A stretch of DNA of 64,000 bases. Origin: Hominenteromicrobium mulieris (GTDB lineage Bacteria; Bacillota; Clostridia; Oscillospirales; Acutalibacteraceae). The stretch is taken from positions 450,015 through 514,014 of the forward strand of contig JAJJOY010000001.1 in NCBI GenBank assembly GCA_021029595.1, written 5' to 3'. A model generated the notes under the pieces. That model had not been told where the DNA came from. It did not search any database and was given only the letters and a program-made list of their open reading frames with translations. Each line of letters starts with the position of its first letter. Within the stretch, counting starts at the first letter, position 1. The translations under genes and the position numbers were made by a program. This document shows positions 1 through 7,503 of this stretch, piece by piece.

Positions 1-464
1 TATTCAAGTTTATTGGACATATGCACGTCTTTGATCGTGGCTTTCACATTTTTACCGCCGTAAATGCTCGATGCAGAAAAGTACGGGTCATTCTCTGCAT
101 CAAAACTGCCGTCGCCGTTTTCAATTGAAATGCTCCCGTCTTCCGTGCGAACGATTTTCGGTATCTTGGAGAAATCCAGTTTTTCATCCGCTGTAAAATG
201 CGATTCAAATTCTTCTTTCGCAGAAGATACCTCCGCCGTTTCAGATACTTCGGAAACTTCGGGATTTCCAGAGATCTCCGGCACCTCCGCTTTGCTTTCT
301 TCCGAAACTACTGCTTCATTCCCCGGTGCCTCCGTGACCTCCACGCCGCCGGAGACCGCCTCCGCCTGCACACGCGGCAAATTTGCAACGCCAAAGGCCA
401 CGCCGCTGACGCACGCAACTACCAACACACCACACCAGATTTTCGTCCTTAACGTCCGTTTCAT
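1..464 (-). CDS. secreted protein, N-terminal part (runs off the left edge)
   Basis: About 154 codons are visible before the frame leaves the window. The product starts MKRTLRTK and continues with a hydrophobic stretch (IWCGVLVVACVSGVAFGVA), a typical Sec signal or membrane anchor. An acidic, Ser/Thr/Glu/Val-rich low-complexity linker follows, then a more ordered part containing ENGDGSFDAENDPYFSASS. A good ribosome site (GAAAGGAG) lies about 9 bases before the ATG. I do not recognise the family. The linker suggests an extracytoplasmic protein held away from the membrane. No partner gene is visible. Confidence 0.7.
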   Translation of the reverse strand, partial: MKRTLRTKIWCGVLVVACVSGVAFGVANLPRVQAEAVSGGVEVTEAPGNEAVVSEESKAEVPEISGNPEVSEVSETAEVSSAKEEFESHFTADEKLDFSKIPKIVRTEDGSISIENGDGSFDAENDPYFSASSIYGGKNVKATIKDVHMSNKLE

Positions 465-597
465 AACCAATGCTCCTTTCGGTTTTGTGTAACCTTTCTA
501 CGCCCAGAGCATACCACACCCGCCCCGCTGTTTCAATATAAACCGTACAGTTTTTGCAGTTCCTTTGCAATACTTTTGCAAGTTTTTCCGCACACAG

Positions 598-625
598 AAA
601 AAGAGCCCCGCAAAACGCGAGGCCC
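598..625 (-). terminator. rho-independent terminator of larC
   Basis: On the minus strand a 9-bp stem (GGGCCTCGC with GCGGGGCTC, two G-U pairs) closes a 5-base loop and is followed by TTTTT. It begins about 15 bases after the larC stop codon. Confidence 0.85.
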
Positions 626-640
626 ATAAACCTTTATATT

Positions 641-1903
641 TTATCTACCAATCTTTTCCATCACTTCCGTGAGGCTCAACCCGTTTTTCTCGGCGAGCGC
701 CGCCAGGTCATCGTGCTCAAACTTCGCGCGCTGCACGCCGTAGCCGGAAGACAACTTGCGGCGCACCGGGCCGAGGGCGGTCTCCACCGTCTCCTCCGTG
801 CGGGTCAGCACATAGCGGCGGCACAGCGTCTCGCGGATGCCGATGGTCGCCGTGTGTTTGAAAATCGCCTGCACAACGGCCTCCTTCTGCGCCTCGCGGC
901 ACAGCACCGTCAGCAGCGTGCCGGGGCGGTTTTTTTTCATCATAACGGCGGTCGTGAAGACCTCCACCGCGCCCGCCTCGCGAATCTTCTCCGCCGCAAA
1001 GCCAATCGTCTCGGCGGTCATATCGTCGATGTTGCAGTTCAGCTCGTAAACGGAGTCCGCGCCGTCGCCGGTTTCGCCCAGCATCGCGCGCACACAGTTT
1101 GCCACTTCAAAGTCCTTCTTGCCCATGCCGTAACCCACGCGCTGCACGCGCATAACCGGCATATCGCCGAACGCTGCCGCAAAGTGCTTCAGCAAAGCCG
1201 CGCCCGTCGGCGTGCAGAGCTCACCCTGAATGCGCCCGCCGTAGATCGGCACGTCGCGCAGAATATACGCCGTGGCCGGGGCCGGAACAGGCAGCACACC
1301 GTGTGCACAGCGCACCTTTCCCGCGCCTACATGCACCGGTGACGCAACAATCTTCTCCGGTGCAAGCTTGCGGATGAGCAAGCACGCCGCCGTAATGTCC
1401 GCCACCGCGTCCATTGTGCCGACTTCATGAAAGTGGATCTCCGAAACCGGCATGCCGTGCGCATGGCTCTCCGCCTCCGCAATGAGCTTATACACCGCAA
1501 TCACGTCTGCACGCACCGCATTCTCCAACGGCAGATGCCCGATGATATGCTCGATATCCGCCATGCTGCTGTGGTGGTGATGCCCGTGGTCGTGTTCATG
1601 CTCATGCGTATGTTCGTGATCGTGGTCGTGGTGATGCTCATGTTCGTGTACATGGTCGTGAGCGTGATGTTCGTGGTCGTGCACGTCAGCGCTTTCTTCC
1701 TCCTCGCCGTTCACCGTAACGGAAAGATGCGTGCCGTTGATGCCGCATTTCGTGCTCACTTCCGCCTTAAATTCCACACCGGGGATACCGAGCGCGTTCA
1801 GCTCGTCGAGCACTGCCTGTTTGTCGTCAAACAGTTCTAAAAGCGCCGCCGAAAGCATGTCGCCCGCCGCACCCATGCCGCAGTCAAAATACAAAGTCTT
1901 CAT
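641..1903 (-). CDS. larC: LarC, nickel insertion protein for the nickel-pincer nucleotide cofactor
   Basis: The 420-residue product begins MKTLYFDCGMGAAGDM, the family signature. LarC is the CTP-dependent cyclometallase that inserts nickel into the pyridinium bis-thiocarboxylate mononucleotide to make the cofactor of lactate racemase and other LarA-type enzymes. A long His/Asp/Glu-rich stretch at about residues 72-113, made of HDH, HEH and HHHH runs, probably binds or stores nickel. An open frame extends upstream to 2050, but AGGAGG at 1911-1916 fixes the start at 1903. larA, larB and larE are not in view. Expression is probably controlled by the attenuator-like leader described separately. 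Confidence 0.93.
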   Translation of the reverse strand: MKTLYFDCGMGAAGDMLSAALLELFDDKQAVLDELNALGIPGVEFKAEVSTKCGINGTHLSVTVNGEEEESADVHDHEHHAHDHVHEHEHHHDHDHEHTHEHEHDHGHHHHSSMADIEHIIGHLPLENAVRADVIAVYKLIAEAESHAHGMPVSEIHFHEVGTMDAVADITAACLLIRKLAPEKIVASPVHVGAGKVRCAHGVLPVPAPATAYILRDVPIYGGRIQGELCTPTGAALLKHFAAAFGDMPVMRVQRVGYGMGKKDFEVANCVRAMLGETGDGADSVYELNCNIDDMTAETIGFAAEKIREAGAVEVFTTAVMMKKNRPGTLLTVLCREAQKEAVVQAIFKHTATIGIRETLCRRYVLTRTEETVETALGPVRRKLSSGYGVQRAKFEHDDLAALAEKNGLSLTEVMEKIGR

Positions 1904-2029
1904 GCAAATTCCTCCTAAAATCAAAAAGGCGCACGAACCCCATACAGTCCGCGCGCCTCCGCTGGCACAATTTAATCCTATAAAAACAAGATCCGGCGCT
2001 TCAACGCCCTCGCAGCTTCCTGCCGCAAT
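1904..2029 (-). promoter_or_regulatory. structured larC leader, candidate riboswitch or attenuator
   Basis: A leader of about 125 nt separates the promoter from the larC start. On the minus strand it contains a hairpin with GCGGC/GCTGC arms, a second with GGCG/CGCC arms, an A/T-rich connector and then a complete intrinsic terminator just before the ribosome site. GCGCC in the second hairpin (1995-1999) is complementary to GGCGC in the 5' arm of the terminator, so the two structures could exclude each other. I could not match it to a riboswitch class I know. The ligand is unknown; nickel, cobalt or a cofactor precursor would be guesses. Confidence 0.55.
1923..1957 (-). terminator. intrinsic terminator inside the larC leader
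   Basis: An 11-bp stem (GGCGCGCGGAC with GTTCGTGCGCC, two G-U pairs) encloses the loop TGTATGGG and is followed by TTTTT. It lies between the larC promoter and the larC ribosome site, so read-through must be regulated or incomplete. Confidence 0.85.
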
Positions 2030-2035
2030 AAATAC

Positions 2036-2064
2036 AGTATACCGCCCCAAAGCGATGATGTCAA
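2036..2064 (-). promoter_or_regulatory. sigma-A promoter of larC
   Basis: On the minus strand TTGACA and TATACT are separated by exactly 17 bases. Transcription would start near 2029. Confidence 0.85.
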
Positions 2065-2126
2065 GCCAAACCAGAACCGCAAAGTCTTTCCCCCGCGAAA
2101 AAACACAAATTTTCGCAAAAACAGGG

Positions 2127-2155
2127 TTGACTTTTGCACACCGATGTATTATAAT
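2127..2155 (+). promoter_or_regulatory. sigma-A promoter of tRNA-Tyr
   Basis: TTGACT, a 17-base spacer and TATAAT lie about 95 bases upstream of the tRNA. Confidence 0.85.
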
Positions 2156-2248
2156 AACGATTGTCTCAAGCGAGCAGTGTGTTCGCCTTGCAACAAACGG
2201 GTTTCCCGTTTTTATAATATGAGTTTGCGTTTACGCAACTCTGTATAT

Positions 2249-2333
2249 GGAGGAGTTCCCGAGTGGCCAAAGGGGACAGACTGTAAATCTGCTGCTTCTA
2301 GCTTCGGTGGTTCGAATCCACCCTCCTCCACCA
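2249..2333 (+). tRNA. tRNA-Tyr (anticodon GTA)
   Basis: The acceptor arm GGAGGAG (2249-2255) pairs with CTCCTCC (2323-2329). The anticodon stem CAGA/TCTG presents GTA at 2283-2285. There is a long variable arm, as expected of a class II tRNA, and a T arm GGTGG-TTCGAAT-CCACC. The discriminator A and the CCA end are encoded. The gene is intact and the ICE lies downstream of it, not within it. Confidence 0.97.
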
Positions 2334-2336
2334 TCT

Positions 2337-2369
2337 GGGGTGGACACTTTAGATGTCCACCCCGTTTTT
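2337..2369 (+). terminator. terminator of tRNA-Tyr
   Basis: A perfect 10-bp stem (GGGGTGGACA with TGTCCACCCC) around CTTTAGA is followed by GTTTTT. Its first 18 bases recur as an inverted copy at 52373-52390, just past the right end of the ICE. Confidence 0.9.
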
Positions 2370-2478
2370 GTCAGTATTCATGCGGGTTTGCGGGCTTTTT
2401 AGAGCGCAAAATCCAAAATGATTTTCCATAGATGCCTTTTCCATAAAATGGCAATATCAAGATTTTTCGTGAGCAGAT

Positions 2479-2523
2479 GCGGGGCTTCCGCCTGAAAATT
2501 CAGGCCGGAGGCCCCGCTTTTTT
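2479..2523 (+). terminator. terminator-like hairpin before the ICE left end
   Basis: GCGGGGC pairs with GCCCCGC. The inner arms CCG..CTGAA and TTCAG..CGG lengthen the stem, and a run of six T follows. Confidence 0.75.
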
Positions 2524-2627
2524 GCGTTTACCACCCTTTTTTCCCGTTGTCGGAAATGCAGAAGTTTCCGGCAGTTTCATAGATAGATTGACGAATCCCT
2601 AAAACGGGCCAATTTTAAGCCCTCAAG

Positions 2628-2638
2628 ATACAAGGGGG
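2628..2638 (+). repeat. candidate left attachment core (ATACAAGGGGG)
   Basis: This 11-bp sequence recurs in direct orientation at 52361-52371, immediately outside the recombinase end of the element. A short identical core flanking the element is what large serine recombinases leave. The exact crossover cannot be fixed without an empty-site sequence. Confidence 0.45.
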
Positions 2639-2658
2639 TAGTGCGCCCTTTTTTAGAA

Positions 2659-2688
2659 CCTCTCCGGCAGGCCGCCGGGGAGGTTTTT
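2659..2688 (+). terminator. terminator just inside the ICE left end
   Basis: CCTCTCCGGC pairs with GCCGGGGAGG (one T-G pair) around AGGCC and is followed by TTTTT. It would shield the element from chromosomal transcription entering from the tRNA side. Confidence 0.75.
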
Positions 2689-2845
2689 CGCAGCGATTTT
2701 TCGCTTTCCCCCTCTCCCACACCCTCACCCCCTAATTACTTACCAGCTGGGAAAGAACAAGCATTTCTTTCCAGCAAGCATACTCTAAGCCCCCAAACAA
2801 AGCCCTCAAGTTTTCAACAACCGTCAAGAAAGGATGAGCAAAACC

Positions 2846-3766
2846 ATGAACATCGGCATAGACCACGGCTATTACGCCATCAAAACCCGGCATTTTTCTT
2901 TCCCAGCCGGTATCTCAGAATATTCCCACGAGCCCTACACCCTGCAGAACACGCTGGAGTACGGCGGGAAGTTTTTCGTGTGCGGGACGGGCAGGCAGCC
3001 CATCCTGCGAAACAAGATGGAGAACGACAACTACTACCTGCTTACCCTTGCCGCTATCGCCAAAGAGATTAAACAGCGCGGAGAAAAGGCTGAGTGTTCC
3101 GTAAACCTCGCAGCAGGGCTGCCTCTGGCCGGATTTGGCCGTGAGAAAAAGCCCTTCCGGGAATACCTTCTCCGTTCTTCCCAGCCGGTGTGCTTCAAAT
3201 TTGAGGGAATCCCCTACAAAGTAACCATCGAGGATGTGAAACTGTTCCCACAGGGGTATTCCGCCATCGCCATCCATCCTGAACTTATCCAAAACGAACC
3301 TTCTGTTCTGCTCATGGATATCGGCGGCTGGACGGTGGATCTCATGCGGCTGGACAACGGCGTCCCGAACGCTTCAACCTGCCGCAGCTTGGAGCTCGGC
3401 ATGATCCGTTGCATCGACGAAACGAAAGAACAGATCCGCCGGGATGTAGGGCTGTCCGTTACCGACGCCCAAGTAGAGCGCGTGCTGGCTGGAAAAGCCT
3501 GCAGCATGGACGAGGACGCCCGAAGCATCATCCAAAAGCAGGGCCGCCTCTACACCGAACGGCTTCTCTCGGCAGCCATGGAATCGGGGTTTGACCTGAA
3601 AGCCATCCCGGTAATCATGCTGGGCGGGGGCGCGGCAGTGGTTAAAGGCAATGTGAGCGAACAGGACGGCCTGTGCCGGGTTTTCGCCCTGATAGACGAC
3701 CGTGTGAACGCCGAAGGATTCGAGCGGATTTTTGGGCATTTGTCGGGCGGTGTGAGCAAGGGATGA
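2846..3766 (+). CDS. ParM/StbA-type actin-like partition ATPase
   Basis: The product (306 aa from MNIGIDHGYYAIKT) has the actin-fold phosphate-1 motif near the N-terminus (DHGYYAIK), a phosphate-2-like motif LLMDIGGWTVDL at about 160 and an adenosine-type motif VIMLGGGAAV near 260. These are typical of plasmid-type ParM filaments that separate DNA copies. An ATG 12 bases upstream (2834) abuts the AGAAAGG ribosome site, so 2846 is preferred. The next gene overlaps its stop codon and has the size of the usual DNA-binding partner. A partition system suggests that the excised circle may replicate or be actively kept. Confidence 0.82.
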   Translation: MNIGIDHGYYAIKTRHFSFPAGISEYSHEPYTLQNTLEYGGKFFVCGTGRQPILRNKMENDNYYLLTLAAIAKEIKQRGEKAECSVNLAAGLPLAGFGREKKPFREYLLRSSQPVCFKFEGIPYKVTIEDVKLFPQGYSAIAIHPELIQNEPSVLLMDIGGWTVDLMRLDNGVPNASTCRSLELGMIRCIDETKEQIRRDVGLSVTDAQVERVLAGKACSMDEDARSIIQKQGRLYTERLLSAAMESGFDLKAIPVIMLGGGAAVVKGNVSEQDGLCRVFALIDDRVNAEGFERIFGHLSGGVSKG

Positions 3767-4038
3767 ACAGGCCCCTATTCGGGTTTCGCCCCAACCTCCA
3801 GAATGAACGCCACCGCAGGGCTTGGGAAATCCTGCAGGCTGTGCCGGACGGGCAGAAAAACGCCTTTCTGGTGCAGGCTATTTTGGAGAGCCAAGAAAAG
3901 GAAACCTTTGAAACTACCCTGCGGCGGGTACTGCGGGAAGAACTTCAAGCTGTCCCTTCCCAGCCTGTGAAGCAGCCGGAGGAAGCCATCCCGCAGGAGA
4001 TGATGGGCTTCCTCGGTTCCTTGCTGGGAGAAGATTAA
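3763..4038 (+). CDS. ParR-like small partner of the actin-like ATPase
   Basis: This 91-residue protein overlaps the stop codon of the parM-like gene by 4 bases, so the two are translationally coupled. It has a basic N-terminal part (RPNLQNERHRRAW), a central helix and an acidic C-terminus ending FLGSLLGED. Size, coupling and position fit a ParR centromere-binding adaptor, whose C-terminal helix normally contacts ParM filaments. The identification rests mainly on context; no ribbon-helix-helix motif is plain to the eye. Confidence 0.6.
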   Translation: MNRPLFGFRPNLQNERHRRAWEILQAVPDGQKNAFLVQAILESQEKETFETTLRRVLREELQAVPSQPVKQPEEAIPQEMMGFLGSLLGED

Positions 4039-4066
4039 CTCTGTTTAAAACGAAAGGAACCGACTT

Positions 4067-4615
4067 ATGAGAAAAGAAATCTACAAAATCAAAAACCCCA
4101 AGCATATTGTGTTTGGCGATCCCCTGTATTTCGAGGATTTCAAAGGGGCCGAGCTCAAACGCCTCACCGTGGATTACAAACCGCCCAAATCCTTCGATGC
4201 GGCCCGGCTTGTCCTGCTGGAGAAGCCGAATGAGAAATACCCCGAATACACAGACCGGACAATGACGCTTTACCTTGCCCCAAGGCAGACCATAGACATT
4301 TATGCCGATGAGAAGATCTACGCCTTCCAAAAAATAGATGGCAAATCCATCGGCGTAGATACCGCCCGCTATTACCTCAGCATTGACGGGCGCGACGATA
4401 TAATCAGGACCGGCGCGGATGGCTGGTGGGGCAGCTTTGAGGAATACTATCGGGAAAACGGAAAAGGCCGCATTTCAGACGCCGTTGTCCTGACGGTTGC
4501 AATACCGGAAGAACAGGATTTTAACTGGATGAAGCAGATGGCCGGATATTTCTTTGAGGATATGCAGCCGGTCACCCCCAAAAAGCAAAAGAAAATGGAT
4601 GGGCCAAGCCGCTGA
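4067..4615 (+). CDS. hypothetical protein of the ICE left module
   Basis: The 182-residue soluble protein begins MRKEIYKIKNPKHIVFGDPLYFEDF and has a Lys-rich C-terminal tail (KKQKKMDG). A proper ribosome site (GAAAGGAA) lies 9 bases upstream. There is no signal peptide or membrane segment, and the composition suggests a compact mixed alpha/beta fold. I do not recognise the family. Its place between the partition pair and the methyltransferase suggests an element-maintenance role. Confidence 0.6.
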   Translation: MRKEIYKIKNPKHIVFGDPLYFEDFKGAELKRLTVDYKPPKSFDAARLVLLEKPNEKYPEYTDRTMTLYLAPRQTIDIYADEKIYAFQKIDGKSIGVDTARYYLSIDGRDDIIRTGADGWWGSFEEYYRENGKGRISDAVVLTVAIPEEQDFNWMKQMAGYFFEDMQPVTPKKQKKMDGPSR

Positions 4616-4764
4616 AAACCCCAAACATAGCCCTTGTTGGTTGTGACGTTTGTCAGCCCTGCTTTGGCTGAAAGGTTGTTGCTCTTGGTGATAGCTTTAT
4701 CAGGCGGGTTGCAGTATGCTTGTGTTGCCCGAAAGGGAAAGAAAAGAAAAAGGAGCGACAGAGC

Positions 4765-5358
4765 ATGGAAACCAAGGGCATCACCTGCAAAATCCCATTA
4801 GACCTGCACAATCGCATCAGCGAGGAAATCAGGGAAACAGAAAGCACAATCAGCAAATTCATCGAAATGGTCATTATGGAGCACTATGAGAAAGGGGCTG
4901 TCAAAGTCATGGAAAAAGGAAGAACATTAGCGTTTCAGGTGAGCGAGGAATTGTTCCAGAGGGTAAAGGAATACCTTGAAAACTACGAGAAAAACTACCA
5001 CCGCCGCCTTACCCAAAAGGAATTCGTGATCAGTTTGATCGAACAGGCGCTGGAAGAAGCGGAAGAAGAATTCGAAGCCGCCAGAGCCGCCCAAGAGGAA
5101 GCACGGGCCAATCGGTTTAATCCTCTGACCGGATCATTTTATGGAGAAGCCGATGATACAGAAGCAGAAAATCCGGCAGAGAGTTTGGAAATCAACGAGG
5201 GCGAGGAAATCCCCGCAGAGGGAGATGACAGCGACGAGAACTGCCCCGACGAGGATGATGAGGACGTCATGCCGGAAAGCTGGGAGCAGGACGATGACGA
5301 GGAAGAAGAAGCCGAGCCTGCCGACGAATCCCCTGAAGATGAAGAAACCGAAGAATAA
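4765..5358 (+). CDS. ribbon-helix-helix-like protein with long acidic tail
   Basis: The 197-residue product starts METKGITCKIPLDLHNRISEE. This resembles the short strand plus two helices of DNA-binding ribbon-helix-helix proteins, and a related unit follows at about 50-110 (FQVSEELFQRVKEYLE). From about residue 130 the chain is almost entirely acidic (runs of Asp/Glu with Pro). AAAGGAG lies about 10 bases before the ATG. Possible roles are a DNA-mimicking or DNA-binding accessory of the element. The function is not known to me. Confidence 0.55.
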   Translation: METKGITCKIPLDLHNRISEEIRETESTISKFIEMVIMEHYEKGAVKVMEKGRTLAFQVSEELFQRVKEYLENYEKNYHRRLTQKEFVISLIEQALEEAEEEFEAARAAQEEARANRFNPLTGSFYGEADDTEAENPAESLEINEGEEIPAEGDDSDENCPDEDDEDVMPESWEQDDDEEEEAEPADESPEDEETEE

Positions 5359-5368
5359 CCTTACCAAC

Positions 5369-5419
5369 AACACCCCCACAGGACTGAGGTACCGCCTCAG
5401 CCGCCTGCGGGGGTGTTTT
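5369..5419 (+). terminator. terminator after the acidic-tail gene
   Basis: ACACCCCC pairs with GGGGGTGT, with an inner CTGAGG/CCTCAG hairpin. TTTT follows. Confidence 0.75.
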
Positions 5420-5508
5420 CATATAGATTTCAGTTCACGAAAAAGGGGCGATGTCCATTGATTGTGCTTTAACGATTCATCAAATCCCTCAAAAGGAGCG
5501 TGATATAG

Positions 5509-6543
5509 AAAACCATACGATATATTGACCTGTTCTCCGGCATCGGCGGGTTCCGGGAAGGGCTCGCCCGCGCCGGAGGGTTTACCTGCGTAGGCCATTG
5601 CGAAATCGACGAAAAGGCAAACCAAAGCTATGAAGCCCTGTTCGATACAAAAGGAGAGTGGTTTTGTGAAGATATCCGAAAAGCCGATCCAAACGGCATC
5701 CCCGACTTCGACCTGCTGTGCGGCGGATTTCCCTGCCAGTCTTTTTCGATTGCTGGACACCGTGGAGGATTCGACGATCCAAGAGGTACCCTGTTCTTTG
5801 AAATTGCCCGGCTGACTGCGGCAAAAAGACCTGCGTATCTGCTGCTTGAAAATGTTCCCGGACTGCTTAACCATGACGGGGGCAGGACATTTGCGGCCAT
5901 CCTCCATGCGCTGGACGGATTGGGGTATGGTCTGGAATGGCAGGTGCTCAACAGCAAGGATTTCGGAGTCCCCCAATCCCGAAAAAGGGTGTACCTTATC
6001 GGATATCTTAATAAAAGATGCAGAGGAAAAGTATTTCCTTTCACCGAAACAGCAGGCACATCTCTTATACAAATCCGCCCCGGCGCGCAGGGAGAGCGAG
6101 TCTACTCCCCGGAAGGGGTAAGCTGCACCCTCGCGGCGCAGACGGGCGGATTCGGCGGGAAAACCGGTTTGTATGAGGTGGGCCTGCCCATCAGGGAGAA
6201 TACAAAAAAGGGGTACAAAATGGCGTATCCCGGCGACAGCATCAATCTGGCGTTTGCTCAGAAAAATACCCGGCGCGGCAGGGTTGGACGAAAAATCGCC
6301 CATACCCTCACCGCCAGCAGCGACCAAGGCACCTTGGAGCCGCTCAAGCGCATCCGCCGCCTGACGCCAAGGGAATGCCTGCGGCTGCAGGGATGGGCAG
6401 ATGAACGGATTGATATCGTTTTGCCTCTCCAATCCGACGCCCAGCTATACAAGCAGGCAGGAAACGGCGTGACCGTTACAGTGGTGGAAGCCATCGGGAA
6501 ACGGCTTGCCGCCGCCCATCGGGAGGTGACCGCCATCGATTGA
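5509..6543 (+). CDS. C5-cytosine DNA methyltransferase (start codon unclear)
   Basis: From its first sense codons the frame reads KTIRYIDLFSGIGGFREG, the SAM-binding motif I. GGFPCQSFSIAGH contains the catalytic Pro-Cys (about Cys76), LLENVPG is motif VI and QAGNGVTV near the C-terminus is motif X. All motifs are present over about 344 codons, so the enzyme is probably functional, methylating C5 of cytosine in double-stranded DNA. No ATG, GTG or TTG occurs in frame before codon 138. AAAAGGAG at 5491-5498 places the start where the frame has TAG (5506-5508) followed by AAA ACC ATA. No cognate restriction enzyme is nearby, so it may serve self-protection or anti-restriction. Confidence 0.85.
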   Translation, partial: KTIRYIDLFSGIGGFREGLARAGGFTCVGHCEIDEKANQSYEALFDTKGEWFCEDIRKADPNGIPDFDLLCGGFPCQSFSIAGHRGGFDDPRGTLFFEIARLTAAKRPAYLLLENVPGLLNHDGGRTFAAILHALDGLGYGLEWQVLNSKDFGVPQSRKRVYLIGYLNKRCRGKVFPFTETAGTSLIQIRPGAQGERVYSPEGVSCTLAAQTGGFGGKTGLYEVGLPIRENTKKGYKMAYPGDSINLAFAQKNTRRGRVGRKIAHTLTASSDQGTLEPLKRIRRLTPRECLRLQGWADERIDIVLPLQSDAQLYKQAGNGVTVTVVEAIGKRLAAAHREVTAID

Positions 6544-7492
6544 TTTAAAAGACCAATACTTCGGCTGCGAGATTGAGATGACGGGGCTAACCCGCCAGAA
6601 AGCAGCGGAAGCGGTGGCTTCCCTGTTCGGTACCATGGCCCGCCAGACACATGAATCCCGCACCTACGATCCGTGGGAGGTTATAGACAACGAGGGCAAA
6701 AAGTGGCGGTTTGTCTACGACTCCAGCATCCATGCTTCTCATCGGATCGGGCGGCAGCAGCTTCCCATAAGCGATGGCACCTACAAGGTGGAGATGAATT
6801 CCCCCAAGCTGGAATACAGCGAAATGGGAAAGCTGCAGGAGGTTGTCCGCGCCCTGCGCCATGCGGGGGCTGTCGTGAACGGAAGCTGCGGGATGCACGT
6901 CCATGTGGACGCCTCCAAGCATACCCCACAGAGCCTGAAAAACGCCCTCTCCATCATGTATTCCAAAGAGGACATCCTGTTCAAAGCCCTCAATGTCAAT
7001 GAACACCGGGTGGAACGCTGGTGCCAGAAGGTGCGGGAACCCATGCTGGAAAAAATCCGCAAGCTTCCCACCAATACCACCATGGAACGCCTCAAGCGGG
7101 AATGGTACGGCGGGCGGGATGAAAGCTACGAACATTACAACTGGACGAGATATTACGCCCTGAACCTGCATTCGGTGTTCTATCGCAGCACCTTGGAATG
7201 GCGCTGTTTTGAAAGCACCCTCCATGCAGGAAAAGTCAGGGCAAATATCACGCTGGCGCTGGCCATCTCCGCGCTGGCCATCAACCAGAGCCGGACGGTG
7301 ATGCGGAAAACCGAGATCAGCGAAAACCCCGCCTTTACCTTCCGCACCTTCCTTTTACGGCTGGGCCTCATCGGGCCGGAATACAAAAATGTGCGGGAAC
7401 ATCTGCTCTCGAACCTCCCCGGCGACCGGGCATGGCGGTATGACAAAGCCCAATACCCCAGCCTGCAAAACCGCCGAAACCAAGAACGATAA
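6539..7492 (+). CDS. amidoligase (glutamine-synthetase-like fold), ATT start
   Basis: From the ATT at 6539 the product has 317 residues, beginning with DLKDQYFGCEIEMTGLTRQ. The EIEM motif, DGTYKVEMNSPKL, the His-rich GMHVHVDAS and the ALNLHSVF...TLEWRCFEST region are characteristic of the Amidoligase_2 family, predicted to form amide bonds using ATP. GGGAGGTGA ends 9 bases before ATT. The first in-frame ATG (6578) would remove the conserved EIE segment. The frame overlaps the methyltransferase stop. The next gene, a gamma-glutamylcyclotransferase, is a known partner of this family, so the pair may make and cleave a gamma-glutamyl-type peptide tag. The substrate is unknown. Confidence 0.8.
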   Translation: MDLKDQYFGCEIEMTGLTRQKAAEAVASLFGTMARQTHESRTYDPWEVIDNEGKKWRFVYDSSIHASHRIGRQQLPISDGTYKVEMNSPKLEYSEMGKLQEVVRALRHAGAVVNGSCGMHVHVDASKHTPQSLKNALSIMYSKEDILFKALNVNEHRVERWCQKVREPMLEKIRKLPTNTTMERLKREWYGGRDESYEHYNWTRYYALNLHSVFYRSTLEWRCFESTLHAGKVRANITLALAISALAINQSRTVMRKTEISENPAFTFRTFLLRLGLIGPEYKNVREHLLSNLPGDRAWRYDKAQYPSLQNRRNQER

Positions 7493-7503
7493 CACTGGAG
7501 GTG

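Larger units (their letters stand above)
2370..2845. other. intergenic region spanning the left ICE boundary
   Basis: About 475 bases without a supported gene. It contains two further terminator-like hairpins (2479-2523 and 2659-2688) and the 11-bp sequence ATACAAGGGGG (2628-2638), which is repeated at the right end. The small open frames here have no ribosome site or recognisable product. Confidence 0.6.

Noticed and set aside
554..1342. 262-codon plus-strand frame opposite larC.
   Set aside because: It is a high-GC shadow frame of larC with Arg/His/Ala-rich composition.
1561..1690. Tandem-repeat-like DNA (catgctcatg/gtggtcgtg units) resembling a short CRISPR or minisatellite.
   Set aside because: It codes for the His/Asp/Glu-rich nickel-binding stretch of LarC and has no spacer structure.
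2249..2369. Insertion of the ICE into the tRNA-Tyr gene itself.
   Set aside because: The tRNA and its CCA end are complete and the terminator is intact. Elements with large serine recombinases do not usually use tRNA genes.
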